A DNA stretch of 16,007 bases from an uncultured Clostridia bacterium (GCA_947623795.1 CANQHS010000013.1:1-16007); one strand, 5' to 3'; shown: positions 5,646 through 13,514, numbered from the stretch's first letter. Numbers and translations are program-made. Notes: generated by a model from the letters alone, not told the origin.

Positions 5646-6485
5646 ATTTTGGATAAAGTCATATCCGAAGCCATCATCTTCGCGAACGATTGATTTTTTG
5701 CTGTCTTTTTCGTCTTGTTTCATTTCGTTTTCTTTGCCTTCCTCGTCTTGCAAAATTTCATTTTTTGTGTCATCATTTGGGTGATTATTAGGCTCGTTTT
5801 CAATTGTTTCAAGGGGTTGCTCTTGAGTTTTTATGTTTTCAACCTTTTTCTCTTTTTTCTTTTTTTCTTTAATTGGCTTTTCTTTTTTTATCTTTGCTTT
5901 TGGCTTTTTAATGAGTGCCGACCACAAGATTATTGCAACTTGAAGCGGAATGCCCAAAATATAGATGAGCCATAATTGATATTTAATAAGCTGTATATGT
6001 ATGCAAGCAATTAATGACCACACAAGGACAGATAATATTGGAAACAATAAATATGGCTTACCCCAAATGCTGTTAAAAACAATTAACACGACACACGAAA
6101 CGGGAACTGCCCATAAGAAAACCAGGGGATAGGAATAGTCGCAAACCCATTGAATGGTCACGAAAATAATTGTTGCAGCAAGCCAGACCACGCTTGTTGC
6201 AAGCAAGGTAATGATTAATTTTGCGGGGAATAATCTATCCCTTATGCGCTCAGTTGGCTTTTTATCAAGTTCAAATTCGGCATTGGCTAAATCATTAAGA
6301 GTTACCCCATAAAAATTTGCCAAATCATACAAAACTTCCACGCTCGGCAAAGATTCTCCCGCTTCCCACTTGGAAATTGACTTGTCCGAATAATTAAATT
6401 TTTCAGCAAGCTCAACTTGTGTGAGTTTAAAACTTTTTCTAAGCATTGATAGATTTCTACCAATAACTTTGTTAATATTGCTCAT
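5628..6485 (-). CDS. Membrane-anchored XRE-family transcriptional regulator
   Basis: The N terminus is a Cro/C1-type helix-turn-helix (residues 8-65): IGRNLSMLRKSFKLTQVELAE, then SDKSISKWEAGESLPSVEVL. Four hydrophobic segments follow (about 88-112, 118-140, 146-165 and 171-192). The tail of some 90 residues is first lysine-rich (KKPKAKIKKEKPIKEKKKKE) and then very acidic and Asn/Gln-rich. The DNA-binding head and the tail would both lie in the cytoplasm. Such XRE-membrane fusions are common in Firmicutes as envelope or stress sensors, but the signal is unknown. AAGAAGG precedes the ATG. An inverted repeat at 6591-6629 overlaps a possible -10 box upstream and may be its own operator. Confidence 0.9.
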   Translation of the reverse strand: MSNINKVIGRNLSMLRKSFKLTQVELAEKFNYSDKSISKWEAGESLPSVEVLYDLANFYGVTLNDLANAEFELDKKPTERIRDRLFPAKLIITLLATSVVWLAATIIFVTIQWVCDYSYPLVFLWAVPVSCVVLIVFNSIWGKPYLLFPILSVLVWSLIACIHIQLIKYQLWLIYILGIPLQVAIILWSALIKKPKAKIKKEKPIKEKKKKEKKVENIKTQEQPLETIENEPNNHPNDDTKNEILQDEEGKENEMKQDEKDSKKSIVREDDGFGYDFIQNKKDIK

Positions 6486-6590
6486 TTTTACCTTCTTTTA
6501 TATATTAAGAAATCTAAAATTTCATATCATTTGCGCTTTATTTTTATAATATTAACAAATTTGCAACAAAAACACAAGCAAAATAAGCCA

Positions 6591-6629
6591 CTCTACTAAA
6601 ATTAGAATTATATCTCAATTGTAGTAGAG
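6591..6629. promoter_or_regulatory. Operator-like inverted repeat upstream of the XRE gene
   Basis: CTCTACTA (6591-6598) and TAGTAGAG (6622-6629) are perfect inverted arms, and AATT/AATT extends the symmetry one base further in. The arm centres are 31 bp apart, about three helical turns. A minus-strand TATAAT (6612-6607) with a poor -35 (TATTTC, 6635-6630) lies between the arms. It could be an operator or an RNA hairpin in the long leader of the XRE gene. Confidence 0.5.
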
Positions 6630-6644
6630 GAAATAATTTAATTT

Positions 6645-6671
6645 AAAAAAACTGCCTAAGGGCAGTTTTTT
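6645..6671. terminator. Terminator of the arabinofuranosidase gene
   Basis: CTGCC/GGCAG (6652-6656 with 6661-6665), flanked by A7 and T6, gives a strong hairpin usable on both strands. It overlaps the TAA of the minus-strand gene (6672-6670). Confidence 0.88.
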
Positions 6672-9024
6672 ATCTTTCAATTTTTAAAATGTTTAGCGAG
6701 TGCGACTTTAAGGATAACAAAAATTTGTTTTCAAGATTTAATGTTTTTGAGCTTTGTTTGATTTTGTTTTCGCTCTCAACATAGGTCGTTTGGATAGCTT
6801 TCGTTGATTTTATAATGCCCGACAAATCAAATGATGCTTTTGTTTCATCGCCTATATTTACAATTTTTAAATAAACATATTTGTTGTCAAAAGTAAGGCT
6901 TGTGAACACATTGGTGTTTGTTTTCCAAAGTTGTTTTTGTGCTAGTTTAATTAATTTTTCATTTTGTATTTTATAGATGACAATTTCATTTTGGGTGTAT
7001 TTAATGCAAACATCTTCTTTTAAATTGATGTCTTTTAGTCGCTCCAAAGTCATGCGAAGATTGTTCACGATTTTTTCAAAATACAAAGCCTTGTCTTGAA
7101 AATTATAATGTATGTAAAACTTAAAATTTCCACTTTCGCCAAAAGTTAAACTGAATCCGTCAATGAGCTTTTTAAACTTTATTTTAACAAAATAGTTAGT
7201 TATATTTTTTGTTGTTTTGTTATTAGCTAATTTAACATCAATAGGATTATTGTTTGGGTCAAAAAATTCGATGCTTTCAATTTCATTTTTGTTCATTTTT
7301 GCGGCAAATTTTCCGCTGTTGTCATAATTCCTATCATAGTTCAATTTTATTGAATATTTCCCATAATTTTTTACGTAGGCAGATTGAATAAAATAGCTTG
7401 GAGTAAGCTTTAATTTATCCTTGTCAAAATATATTAAATCAGGGTCCCAATTGGATTGACCAATTTTGCAGAAGAGTGGGGCATAGCACGACATCTTTAC
7501 AATGTCTGGATTATTTTCCATGCCACACATAAACACAGCCTCGCAAAGTGCAGAATTGAAATTGTTAACTCCGCCTAATCCTCCCAATCCGTTCGCGTTT
7601 GAGTGGCAAGCATATTCGCCCATAAACACTTTGGAAAAATTTGGATTGTAATAGTCATATCTATAATAATTATCCACAAACCAAGTTGGGGTGTTGTAGA
7701 CATGTTCATCAACCAAAAGATTGGTGTAATGCTTATTTAAATAGCGCCAAGAAGGATTTGTGTCTTGTGGGTTAATATCCACTCCGCTTGTTGTGATAAT
7801 TTGTACACCAAATTTTTTCAAGATATCTGTTGGCTTGTTTGAATAATTGTAATGAGTAAGTCCGTCCAAGCAAGCTTTGAAGTTTCTAAAATAGATCTTG
7901 TCCCAATTTTCATTTCCAAGCGCAATCATTTTTAAATTGAAAGGCTTAGGATGACCCATCGATTTGCGCTTGTTCGCCCAAAGATTTTCAACTTTATCTT
8001 TTGAATTTACATCACCTAGCGCAAAATAAATTAGATGCGCAACGCTGTCAATCACTTTTTCCCTAAATTCTGGGCTGTTTGGGCTATATGCCACATATCC
8101 TAAATGCCTAAAAACTTTTGTTCGAATCTGGCAAATCAAGCCAATATGATGCACGGGAAGCGGACTTAGATTTAAATCCTCACACAAACAAAAATATTCA
8201 AAAAATCCGATTTCGTTCGATTGCAAATAGTTCCAAACGCTTGGCTTGCTTATTCGCGTTTCAGTTGGCCCGATTGTCTTTTCCCATTCATATAAATAAT
8301 CTAAGCTCGCGTCGCCCTCAACTAAACACCCGCCAGGGAAACGCAAAAATTTTGCTCCCATATCTAGGCTTTTAACTAAATCTGGATTGAACTTGCCAAA
8401 TTTATATTTATTATTAGATTTAAAATATTTGGACGGAATAAGCTTAAAATGTGTCACATAAAGTGTAGATTTGCCGCTAAAATCAAAAACTAATTTGGCA
8501 AATTTTTTGTGCGTTCCTGCCATAACAGTTTCGGCAAGTTTATATTTTGAAGATTTTTTTAAAACAATTGAAAAAGGCTTGCTTGTTCCCCCGTTTTCAT
8601 ATTCAAAATAAATTTTGCAAGAAACATCCTTGTTGCTAGAATAGAAAAAACTCACTGTGAATTGATTGTCATTTAAATAAATATAATTTTTGTTGCCAAC
8701 TAATTCATATCCTAAATTTTTGATTTTCTTTGCTCCGTCTAGCTCAATTTTAAGCGAATATGGCTTGTTTTCACTAATAGGATTTTCGTTTGTCACAATT
8801 GAATCTTCAACTTCCCAAAATCTTAAGTTGTCATATTTATTTTTAACAACCGGTTGGTCATAAGTGAAAAAACAAAAATCAAAATTTCCATTTTGAATTA
8901 AATTCGCATTAAGTCCGCCGTCAATGCTATGATTTATATCTTCAAGGAACAAGCCATAGAGTAGCGGAGATGTTGGCTTCGCGTTTTGTTTTTTTGCCTT
9001 AAATTCTAAAATTTCACTTTTCAT
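6670..9024 (-). CDS. GH51-type alpha-L-arabinofuranosidase, intracellular
   Basis: Glycoside hydrolases of this family release terminal arabinofuranose from arabinan and arabinoxylan side chains with retention of configuration. The protein begins with the family strand LLYGLFLEDINHSIDGGLNA (21-40). A jelly-roll-like, CBM4/9-type insert covers about 48-195. The TIM barrel starts near 205 with LRFPGGCLVEG (227-237). The acid/base is Glu372 in ALGNEN, the nucleophile Glu470 in VFMGEYACHS, and DEHVYN (439-444) lies between them. A long beta-rich C-terminal domain ends at 784, longer than typical intracellular GH51 enzymes of about 500 residues. No signal peptide is visible, so it probably acts on imported oligosaccharides. 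No transporter or other glycosidase adjoins it. The ATG has no ribosome binding site but lies exactly at a predicted transcription start. Confidence 0.92.
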   Translation of the reverse strand: MKSEILEFKAKKQNAKPTSPLLYGLFLEDINHSIDGGLNANLIQNGNFDFCFFTYDQPVVKNKYDNLRFWEVEDSIVTNENPISENKPYSLKIELDGAKKIKNLGYELVGNKNYIYLNDNQFTVSFFYSSNKDVSCKIYFEYENGGTSKPFSIVLKKSSKYKLAETVMAGTHKKFAKLVFDFSGKSTLYVTHFKLIPSKYFKSNNKYKFGKFNPDLVKSLDMGAKFLRFPGGCLVEGDASLDYLYEWEKTIGPTETRISKPSVWNYLQSNEIGFFEYFCLCEDLNLSPLPVHHIGLICQIRTKVFRHLGYVAYSPNSPEFREKVIDSVAHLIYFALGDVNSKDKVENLWANKRKSMGHPKPFNLKMIALGNENWDKIYFRNFKACLDGLTHYNYSNKPTDILKKFGVQIITTSGVDINPQDTNPSWRYLNKHYTNLLVDEHVYNTPTWFVDNYYRYDYYNPNFSKVFMGEYACHSNANGLGGLGGVNNFNSALCEAVFMCGMENNPDIVKMSCYAPLFCKIGQSNWDPDLIYFDKDKLKLTPSYFIQSAYVKNYGKYSIKLNYDRNYDNSGKFAAKMNKNEIESIEFFDPNNNPIDVKLANNKTTKNITNYFVKIKFKKLIDGFSLTFGESGNFKFYIHYNFQDKALYFEKIVNNLRMTLERLKDINLKEDVCIKYTQNEIVIYKIQNEKLIKLAQKQLWKTNTNVFTSLTFDNKYVYLKIVNIGDETKASFDLSGIIKSTKAIQTTYVESENKIKQSSKTLNLENKFLLSLKSHSLNILKIER

Positions 9025-9030
9025 AAAATT

Positions 9031-9059
9031 ATAATAATAATTTTAAAAAACTAAGGCAA
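9031..9059 (-). promoter_or_regulatory. Promoter of the GH51 gene, predicted leaderless
   Basis: On the minus strand, TTGCCT (9059-9054), 17 bases, then TATTAT (9036-9031). The seventh base after the -10 is the A of the ATG at 9024, so the mRNA would have no 5' leader. No purine-rich site lies before the ATG. Confidence 0.55.
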
Positions 9060-9060
9060 C

Positions 9061-9077
9061 TAAAAATTGCAATTTTT
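9061..9077 (-). terminator. Weak A/T hairpin after sodC
   Basis: AAAAATTGCAATTTTT is a palindrome just past the sodC stop, on the minus strand followed by a few T residues. The stem is almost entirely A-T, so termination may be leaky and sodC transcripts could run into the GH51 gene. Confidence 0.35.
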
Positions 9078-9080
9078 TGC

Positions 9081-9545
9081 TTACATTTTCATTTTAATAA
9101 CGCCACACGCGATTTTGTTCCCCGAATTTCCCGATGGCTGAGTTGTGAAATCGTCCGGCCCTTCATGAATAATAACTGTCTTGCCGATTATTTCTTCAAT
9201 TTTAAAGCGCGTTGTGTAAAAGCAAAACCAAGCATCCCCATTGTTTGAAAAGAGCGGCGGCATATCTCCCGCGTGATTTGGGTGTGGTTGATTTTTTGGA
9301 TTAAAATGCCCGCCCGTTTTTGAAAAATCGTCCTCGCAACTTTCACCCTCGTGAATATGAAAAGCAAAAATATTCGTGTTAGTTTTTGGCAAGCCTTCAA
9401 TATCCGCCATAACGACAACTCCATTTGCTAGAGCGTAAAAATTCACAATCCCTTTTAAATTTGAATAACCTTGCCCGCCCGCGATATTTGTTTGTGCGCT
9501 TGGCTTTAATTGACAAAGCCTATAAAATATTTCATTATATTCCAT
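9081..9545 (-). CDS. sodC: Cu/Zn superoxide dismutase family protein, no signal peptide
   Basis: The enzyme dismutates superoxide to oxygen and peroxide. All metal ligands can be placed: copper His63, His65, His80 and His127; zinc His80, His88, His91 and Asp94, with a shortened zinc loop. Cys70 and Cys147 match the conserved disulfide. The electrostatic arginine before the last Cys (R143 in the human enzyme) is Lys144 here. The protein is 154 residues with no signal peptide or lipobox, so it appears cytosolic, unlike most bacterial SodC proteins, which are exported. A weak GAGAG and a TATAGA -10-like box lie just before the ATG. Occurrence in a probably anaerobic organism suggests defence against oxygen exposure. 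Confidence 0.88.
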   Translation of the reverse strand: MEYNEIFYRLCQLKPSAQTNIAGGQGYSNLKGIVNFYALANGVVVMADIEGLPKTNTNIFAFHIHEGESCEDDFSKTGGHFNPKNQPHPNHAGDMPPLFSNNGDAWFCFYTTRFKIEEIIGKTVIIHEGPDDFTTQPSGNSGNKIACGVIKMKM

Positions 9546-9586
9546 ATCTCTCTATATTCGCATTTTCATCTTTTTGTTCATTTTAT

Positions 9587-9615
9587 TTGACACACGATTT
9601 AGTTTGACGTATTCT
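9587..9615 (+). promoter_or_regulatory. Promoter of the acyltransferase gene, predicted leaderless
   Basis: TTGACA (9587-9592), 17 bases, then TATTCT (9610-9615). The start point seven bases on is 9622, the A of the ATG. No Shine-Dalgarno sequence is present. Confidence 0.6.
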
Positions 9616-9621
9616 AAAAAT

Positions 9622-10693
9622 ATGGAAGAAGTTCAAAATAGTTTTCAAAATAGATTAAATCGACAAACTGGATTCGAAATGCTACGAATTATAGCAATGT
9701 TTTTGATTTGTGCGGTCCATGTTATGAATTATGGAGGCTTGCTCGCAAATGCTCAGGGGGGGGGGGTGGCCCTATTATTTACAAAAATTGCTTTATGCGG
9801 TATTTACAATTGCGGTTAACATTTTTGTTCTAATCTCGGCTTACTTCTTGGTTAAAAGTAAATTTAAAATAAAAAAATTGCTCGCATTATGGCTTCAAGT
9901 CCTTTTTTATGGCATTGCGTTTTATTTAATTAGTTGCGCAATTGATTCGTCCAACTTTGGTGTTGGTTTTGTTTTTTATTTAGCACCTATCACTAGCAAT
10001 GCATTTTGGTTCATAACGGCTTATTTGTTGCTATATTTGATTTCACCGTTTTTAAATATAATACTAAACAATGCTTCAAAAAAACAGTTAACAATTTTAG
10101 TGGTCGGCATATTCATTTTGGATTATCTTGCCACTCGTTTTGGTATCAATGCAATTGTTAATTTTAATTCAGGATATAGTTTAATTTGGTTTATGTTCTT
10201 ATATATTTTAGGAGGCTATTTAAGGCTTTATCCCTTAAAAATAAAAAAGATATGGCTATTGCTAATCTATTTAGTCAGCACTTTTGCTTTGTGGGGGATG
10301 ACATTCATTGAAAATAATGTTTATACCGCAATTTTTTATAATCCATTAGAATATACATCTCCACTAGTTTTGTTAAATTCTATTTGCGCATTGATGTTGT
10401 TTAAGGACATTAAAATAAAATCTAAATTTTGGCATACGCTTATTTGTTTTATTTCGTCATGTACATTTGGAATCTATCTTTTCCAAGAATCGGCAATAAA
10501 GCCGTATTTGTATTTTAATATTCTAAAAGTCCAGTTTGCCTACGGAAGTGTGCTTTCGCCTTTATATGTTCTTTTGTTTGCCTTGGAAATTTTTGCACTT
10601 GGCTTGTTGGTTGAAATTATTAGAAAATCTATAGTGTTTGCAATTTCCGCAATCTATAAAAAAATAAAAGGAAAACATGAACATAATCTTTAA
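9622..10693 (+). CDS. Acyltransferase-3 family membrane protein, interrupted at an 11-G tract (phase OFF)
   Basis: Acyltransferase-3 proteins are polytopic membrane enzymes that add acetyl or other acyl groups to surface glycans. The reading frame from 9622 contains the family signature GFEMLRIIAMFLICAVHV, with the paired Arg and His. It then enters eleven G residues (9756-9766) and shifts into VALLFTKIAL..., stopping at 9819 (65 aa). With ten G the frame continues ...QGGGWPYYLQKLL and on through about nine further membrane spans to 10693, giving 356 aa. The downstream frame is otherwise intact, with no other lesion, as expected of a switch rather than decay. The start at 9622 is chosen because the conserved segment begins soon after and the promoter ends exactly there. 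The substrate is unknown. A homopolymer sequencing error is the main alternative. Confidence 0.88.
9756..9766 (+). repeat. Poly-G tract, 11 G, likely phase-variation switch
   Basis: Eleven consecutive G occur in a genome otherwise very poor in G runs, about 45 codons into a surface-modification gene. Ten G (or 7 or 13) restores the full acyltransferase frame; eleven gives an early stop. Slipped-strand mispairing at such tracts is the classic mechanism of contingency loci. Confidence 0.75.
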
Positions 10694-10715
10694 TTAAATT
10701 ATTATTTTCAAAGTT

Positions 10716-10745
10716 AAAATCGCCATCGATGTGACGATTTTTTTT
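10716..10745 (+). terminator. Terminator of the acyltransferase gene
   Basis: AAAATCG/CGATTTT (10716-10722 with 10735-10741) encloses CATCGATG and ends in eight T residues. Confidence 0.8.
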
Positions 10746-10781
10746 AATTTAAATTTTTTTTTAAAAAAGCATTAAAATTAG

Positions 10782-10809
10782 TTGACATTAATACCCTAAG
10801 CGGTATAGT
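10782..10809 (+). promoter_or_regulatory. Promoter with CsoR-type operator
   Basis: TTGACA (10782-10787), a 16-base spacer, then TATAGT (10804-10809). The inverted repeat ATACC-N6-GGTAT (10791-10806) fills the spacer and overlaps the -10. It resembles the TACC...GGTA operators of CsoR/RcnR-family repressors and precedes a gene of that family, implying autorepression. Confidence 0.75.
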
Positions 10810-10828
10810 ATATATAAGGAGAATAAAA

Positions 10829-11116
10829 ATGAAAGCAAATGAAAAGCCCACTGAACAGGTGGAAGATGTTAAAAAATCTATAATTGTAAGGATAAATCGC
10901 TTGGTTGGACAACTTGAAGGCATAAAAAGAATGGTCAACGAGAATAGGATTTGCGATGACATTTTGGTTCAACTTGCAGCATTCAATAGTTCAATCAAAA
11001 GCCTTGCTAATTATATGATAGAAAAACATATGTATACAAGTGTGTTGGACAGCATAAAAAAAGGCAATGTTGAAATCTTGAGTGATGTTGTGCATTTGTT
11101 TAAAATGTTTCAATAA
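10829..11116 (+). CDS. CsoR/FrmR-family metal or thiol-responsive repressor
   Basis: This is a small all-helical tetrameric DNA-binding protein (DUF156 fold). RINRLVGQLEGIKRMVNENRIC (residues 21-42) is the family signature, and ANYMIEKHM (60-68) forms the second sensor helix. The sensor positions read Cys42, His67, Ser71. CsoR has Cys-His-Cys and RcnR Cys-His-His, so the third ligand is absent and copper sensing is doubtful; a thiol, aldehyde or other metal signal is possible. AAGGAG precedes the ATG. The next gene starts 11 bases on, and the three genes form an operon under the operator at 10791-10806. Unusually, no metal efflux pump or chaperone gene accompanies it. Confidence 0.9.
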   Translation: MKANEKPTEQVEDVKKSIIVRINRLVGQLEGIKRMVNENRICDDILVQLAAFNSSIKSLANYMIEKHMYTSVLDSIKKGNVEILSDVVHLFKMFQ

Positions 11117-11127
11117 TTGAGGACGAA

Positions 11128-11841
11128 ATGAAATATACAAAAGAGCAGATCGTTAATGCCGCAATGCTGGGAAACGATGAATGTTTGTCCGTTATTGGAA
11201 CTTTTCAAATAATCGAAAATGCATTGACAGAACTAACCGGCATTTTGAAAATAGACGGAATAACAGTTCGCGAAAAGTATAATGCAATCTGGGTGTTTGC
11301 AAAAACCAGAGTTAAATTTTTCAACAAAATTTTGTGGAACGAAAAATGTGAAGTTTCGTGTTTTGTTTCATACAAATCTCTTGCCAAAATGAATTTTGAT
11401 GTTGAAGCAAGAAGGGGGAATGAACTTATATTTTATGCCCGCGTTGAGGCTTGTGCTTTAGATATTGCAACTCAGCGTATCAAAAAACTTTCCACTATTG
11501 GGGTTGATGATTCAATACAGCCGGAAACATCAAATTTTGAATTGACATTTTCAAATTTTAGTTATGACAATTTGCCCTTGTATGAGCAAATTAAAGTTCG
11601 TTCAACAAACATAGATATGTCCCACCACACAAACAATTTGGAATATCTAAGATTTATAATGAACACATATTCGGTTAAAGATTTAGAAACAAAACCATTT
11701 AAAGAAATGGAAGTTGTTTATGTGAGCCAATCGTTTGAGGGCGACATTTTGGATGTTTTGAAAACACACGAAAAAGATAAAGATATAATAGTCTTACAAA
11801 AAGGCGGAAAGCAGGTCGTTAAATGTGAGATTTTATATTAG
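11128..11841 (+). CDS. Acyl-ACP thioesterase, double hotdog fold
   Basis: The protein resembles the FatA/FatB-type bacterial acyl-ACP thioesterases, which release free fatty acids from the fatty-acid synthesis carrier. The N-terminal hotdog covers about 10-125 (AIWVFAKTRVKFFNKILWNE, then YARVEACALDIATQRIKKL). The second contains NIDMSHHTNNLEYLRF (161-176), equivalent to the DLDVNQHVNNVKY active-site segment of plant enzymes. His167 is kept, while the catalytic Asn position is Ser165. The 237-residue length fits. GAGGA precedes the ATG, and degV follows nine bases after the stop. The neighbouring fatty-acid-binding DegV protein supports a lipid role. Confidence in the fold is high, in activity moderate. 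Confidence 0.78.
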   Translation: MKYTKEQIVNAAMLGNDECLSVIGTFQIIENALTELTGILKIDGITVREKYNAIWVFAKTRVKFFNKILWNEKCEVSCFVSYKSLAKMNFDVEARRGNELIFYARVEACALDIATQRIKKLSTIGVDDSIQPETSNFELTFSNFSYDNLPLYEQIKVRSTNIDMSHHTNNLEYLRFIMNTYSVKDLETKPFKEMEVVYVSQSFEGDILDVLKTHEKDKDIIVLQKGGKQVVKCEILY

Positions 11842-11850
11842 GAGAAATTT

Positions 11851-12759
11851 ATGAGTAAAATAATGATTATAACAGATTCAAATTCGGGCATAACCCAAGA
11901 AGAGGGAAAGAAACTTGGCATTTTTGTGATTCCAATGCCATTTACTATTGATGGCGAAGAATATTTGGAAGATATTTCGATGACGCAAGAGAGGTTCTAT
12001 GAACTATTAAAACGCGATGCGGACGTGAAAACTTCGCAACCGTCCCAAACCTATTTGGAAGAACTTTGGACAAACCTACTAAAAGAATATGACGAACTCG
12101 TTTATATCCCAATGATGAGCGGGCTTAGTGCCACTTGCGCAAACGCAAAAGAATATGCTAAGAAGTTTAACAACAAAGTTAAAGTTGTGGACAACATTAG
12201 AATTTCTGTTACACAAAAAATTAGCGTTTTGGAAGCAATTGGATTAAAAAATCAGGGCAAAACCGCAGATGAAATAAAGGAATATTTGGAAAACACAAAA
12301 GATAGATTCTCAATTTACATCATAATGGGCGTGTTGAAATATCTTAAACGCGGGGGCAGAATTTCGCCCGCTGCGGCAACAATAGGTGACTTACTAAAAC
12401 TTAAACCTATTCTTTACACAACTGGCAGCAAATTTGAAAAACTTGCCATCGCAATGAGCACAAAACAAGCAAAAGTAAAAGTGATTCAAAAGCTTAAATC
12501 CGACTTGGAAACCAAATTCAAAACAGAGTATGAACAAGGCAAAATGGTGCTTTCAGTTGCCTATACGGACAAACGCGAAGAAGGCTTGATTTTTAAACAA
12601 GAAATAGAGCAAGCTTTCCCAGACATTAAAGTCGTTTTGGTAAATCCGTTATCGCTAAGTGTTTCTTGCCATATCGGCCCGGGAGCAATCGCTGGCACAC
12701 TTTGCATCAATAATTATGCAACCGACCTATTAAATAGCCTAGACAAAAGCATAAATTAA
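11851..12759 (+). CDS. DegV/FakB-family fatty-acid-binding protein
   Basis: DegV proteins (FakB) hold a free fatty acid while the kinase FakA phosphorylates it for phospholipid synthesis. MIITDSNSGI (5-14), KTSQPS (60-65), SGLSAT (90-95), LKYLKRGGRIS (162-172) and CHIGPGA (273-279) are the family motifs in order. Thr61, Ser92-95 and His274 line the carboxylate pocket. The 302-residue length is slightly above the usual 280-290. TAGGAGAA precedes the ATG. The gene is co-transcribed with an acyl-ACP thioesterase, which would supply the free fatty acids DegV binds. No fakA is visible in the window. Confidence 0.93.
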   Translation: MSKIMIITDSNSGITQEEGKKLGIFVIPMPFTIDGEEYLEDISMTQERFYELLKRDADVKTSQPSQTYLEELWTNLLKEYDELVYIPMMSGLSATCANAKEYAKKFNNKVKVVDNIRISVTQKISVLEAIGLKNQGKTADEIKEYLENTKDRFSIYIIMGVLKYLKRGGRISPAAATIGDLLKLKPILYTTGSKFEKLAIAMSTKQAKVKVIQKLKSDLETKFKTEYEQGKMVLSVAYTDKREEGLIFKQEIEQAFPDIKVVLVNPLSLSVSCHIGPGAIAGTLCINNYATDLLNSLDKSIN

Positions 12760-12784
12760 AAATATCCCAAGCGGGATATTTTTT
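12759..12784. terminator. Terminator of the csoR-thioesterase-degV operon
   Basis: AATATCCC/GGGATATT with an AAGC loop (12769-12772) is followed by T6. A-rich sequence on the other side lets it also serve the convergent methyltransferase gene. A second bulged hairpin (12797-12819) lies closer to that gene's stop. Confidence 0.87.
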
Positions 12785-12827
12785 ATAAAATCGCCATTTT
12801 CACTGCGTGTAGTGGAAAACTATATTT

Positions 12828-13514
12828 TCATTTTTCCTTCCTTTCAACTACTGCCACCATGGAGTTTTCAAACCCCGCAATTGTTTTGTCTAAAAAATGA
12901 TGGATAACATTAAGATTGGCTCTGTTAAGTTCGTTTAGAAATTCGCTCCATGTGACCATTCTGCATGAGGTTGTGGCAACCTGTATTGTTTCTCCCCAAA
13001 ATGGCCTATCCGCAAGTTCAAATGCTTTATTTATATCTGTTTTGCGAGTTTCCTCGCCATCACCCATAATAACTATAAATGCCTTTCCGCTTTTTTTGAG
13101 ATGGTCATGCACAAATTTTAAAAATTTATCACGGTCGCCTTGCTCCACAAGCATATGTAGCACTGCAACGGAATAGATAAAATCAAATTTTTCGGCAAGA
13201 GAATTTTGCAATATATCCATAACAAAAAATGGGGATTGAGAAACGCCTTTTTCGCTTGCTTTTTGTTTGCACCATCTAATTGCTTCGGGGGAAATGTCGC
13301 TAGCATGAACATTATAACCCTCTGACAAAAGATAAATCGCGTTTTGACCTTCGCCACAACCAATTTCTAAAATTGAAGAATTTTTGTTCGCGCCATATTG
13401 TTTTAAAAGTTTTTCAATGGTAGGACTGTGGCCTTCGCCCGCCCATGCAAGATTTTTTTCGCTATGAACTTTTTTATACCTATCCTCATAGGCCTCATAA
13501 TATTTCCTTTCCAT
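12828..13514 (-). CDS. Class I SAM-dependent methyltransferase
   Basis: The Rossmann-like methyltransferase fold is shown by motif I, ILEIGCGEGQNA (48-59), the acidic end of strand 2 in VHASDISPEAI (69-79), motif II/III FDFIYSVAVLHML (about 110-122) and KKSGKAFIVIMG (about 140-151). The N-terminal YYEAYEDRYKK and WAGEGHSPTIEKLL resemble TehB/UbiE-like small-molecule methyltransferases. The substrate cannot be deduced. It is monocistronic. No Shine-Dalgarno sequence precedes the ATG; instead TTGCTC-N17-TAATAT with an extended TG places the transcription start on the A of the ATG. The 228-residue length is normal. Confidence 0.88.
   Translation of the reverse strand: MERKYYEAYEDRYKKVHSEKNLAWAGEGHSPTIEKLLKQYGANKNSSILEIGCGEGQNAIYLLSEGYNVHASDISPEAIRWCKQKASEKGVSQSPFFVMDILQNSLAEKFDFIYSVAVLHMLVEQGDRDKFLKFVHDHLKKSGKAFIVIMGDGEETRKTDINKAFELADRPFWGETIQVATTSCRMVTWSEFLNELNRANLNVIHHFLDKTIAGFENSMVAVVERKEK

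Noticed and set aside
6591..6629. BlaI/CopY-type operator (TACAnnTGTA)
   Set aside because: Only a half-site-like CTACAATTG is present on the minus strand; the arms are much farther apart than in that family.
8118..8375. Open frame on the plus strand inside the GH51 gene
   Set aside because: It is a shadow of a well-supported coding region with catalytic motifs on the other strand; no SD or family resemblance.
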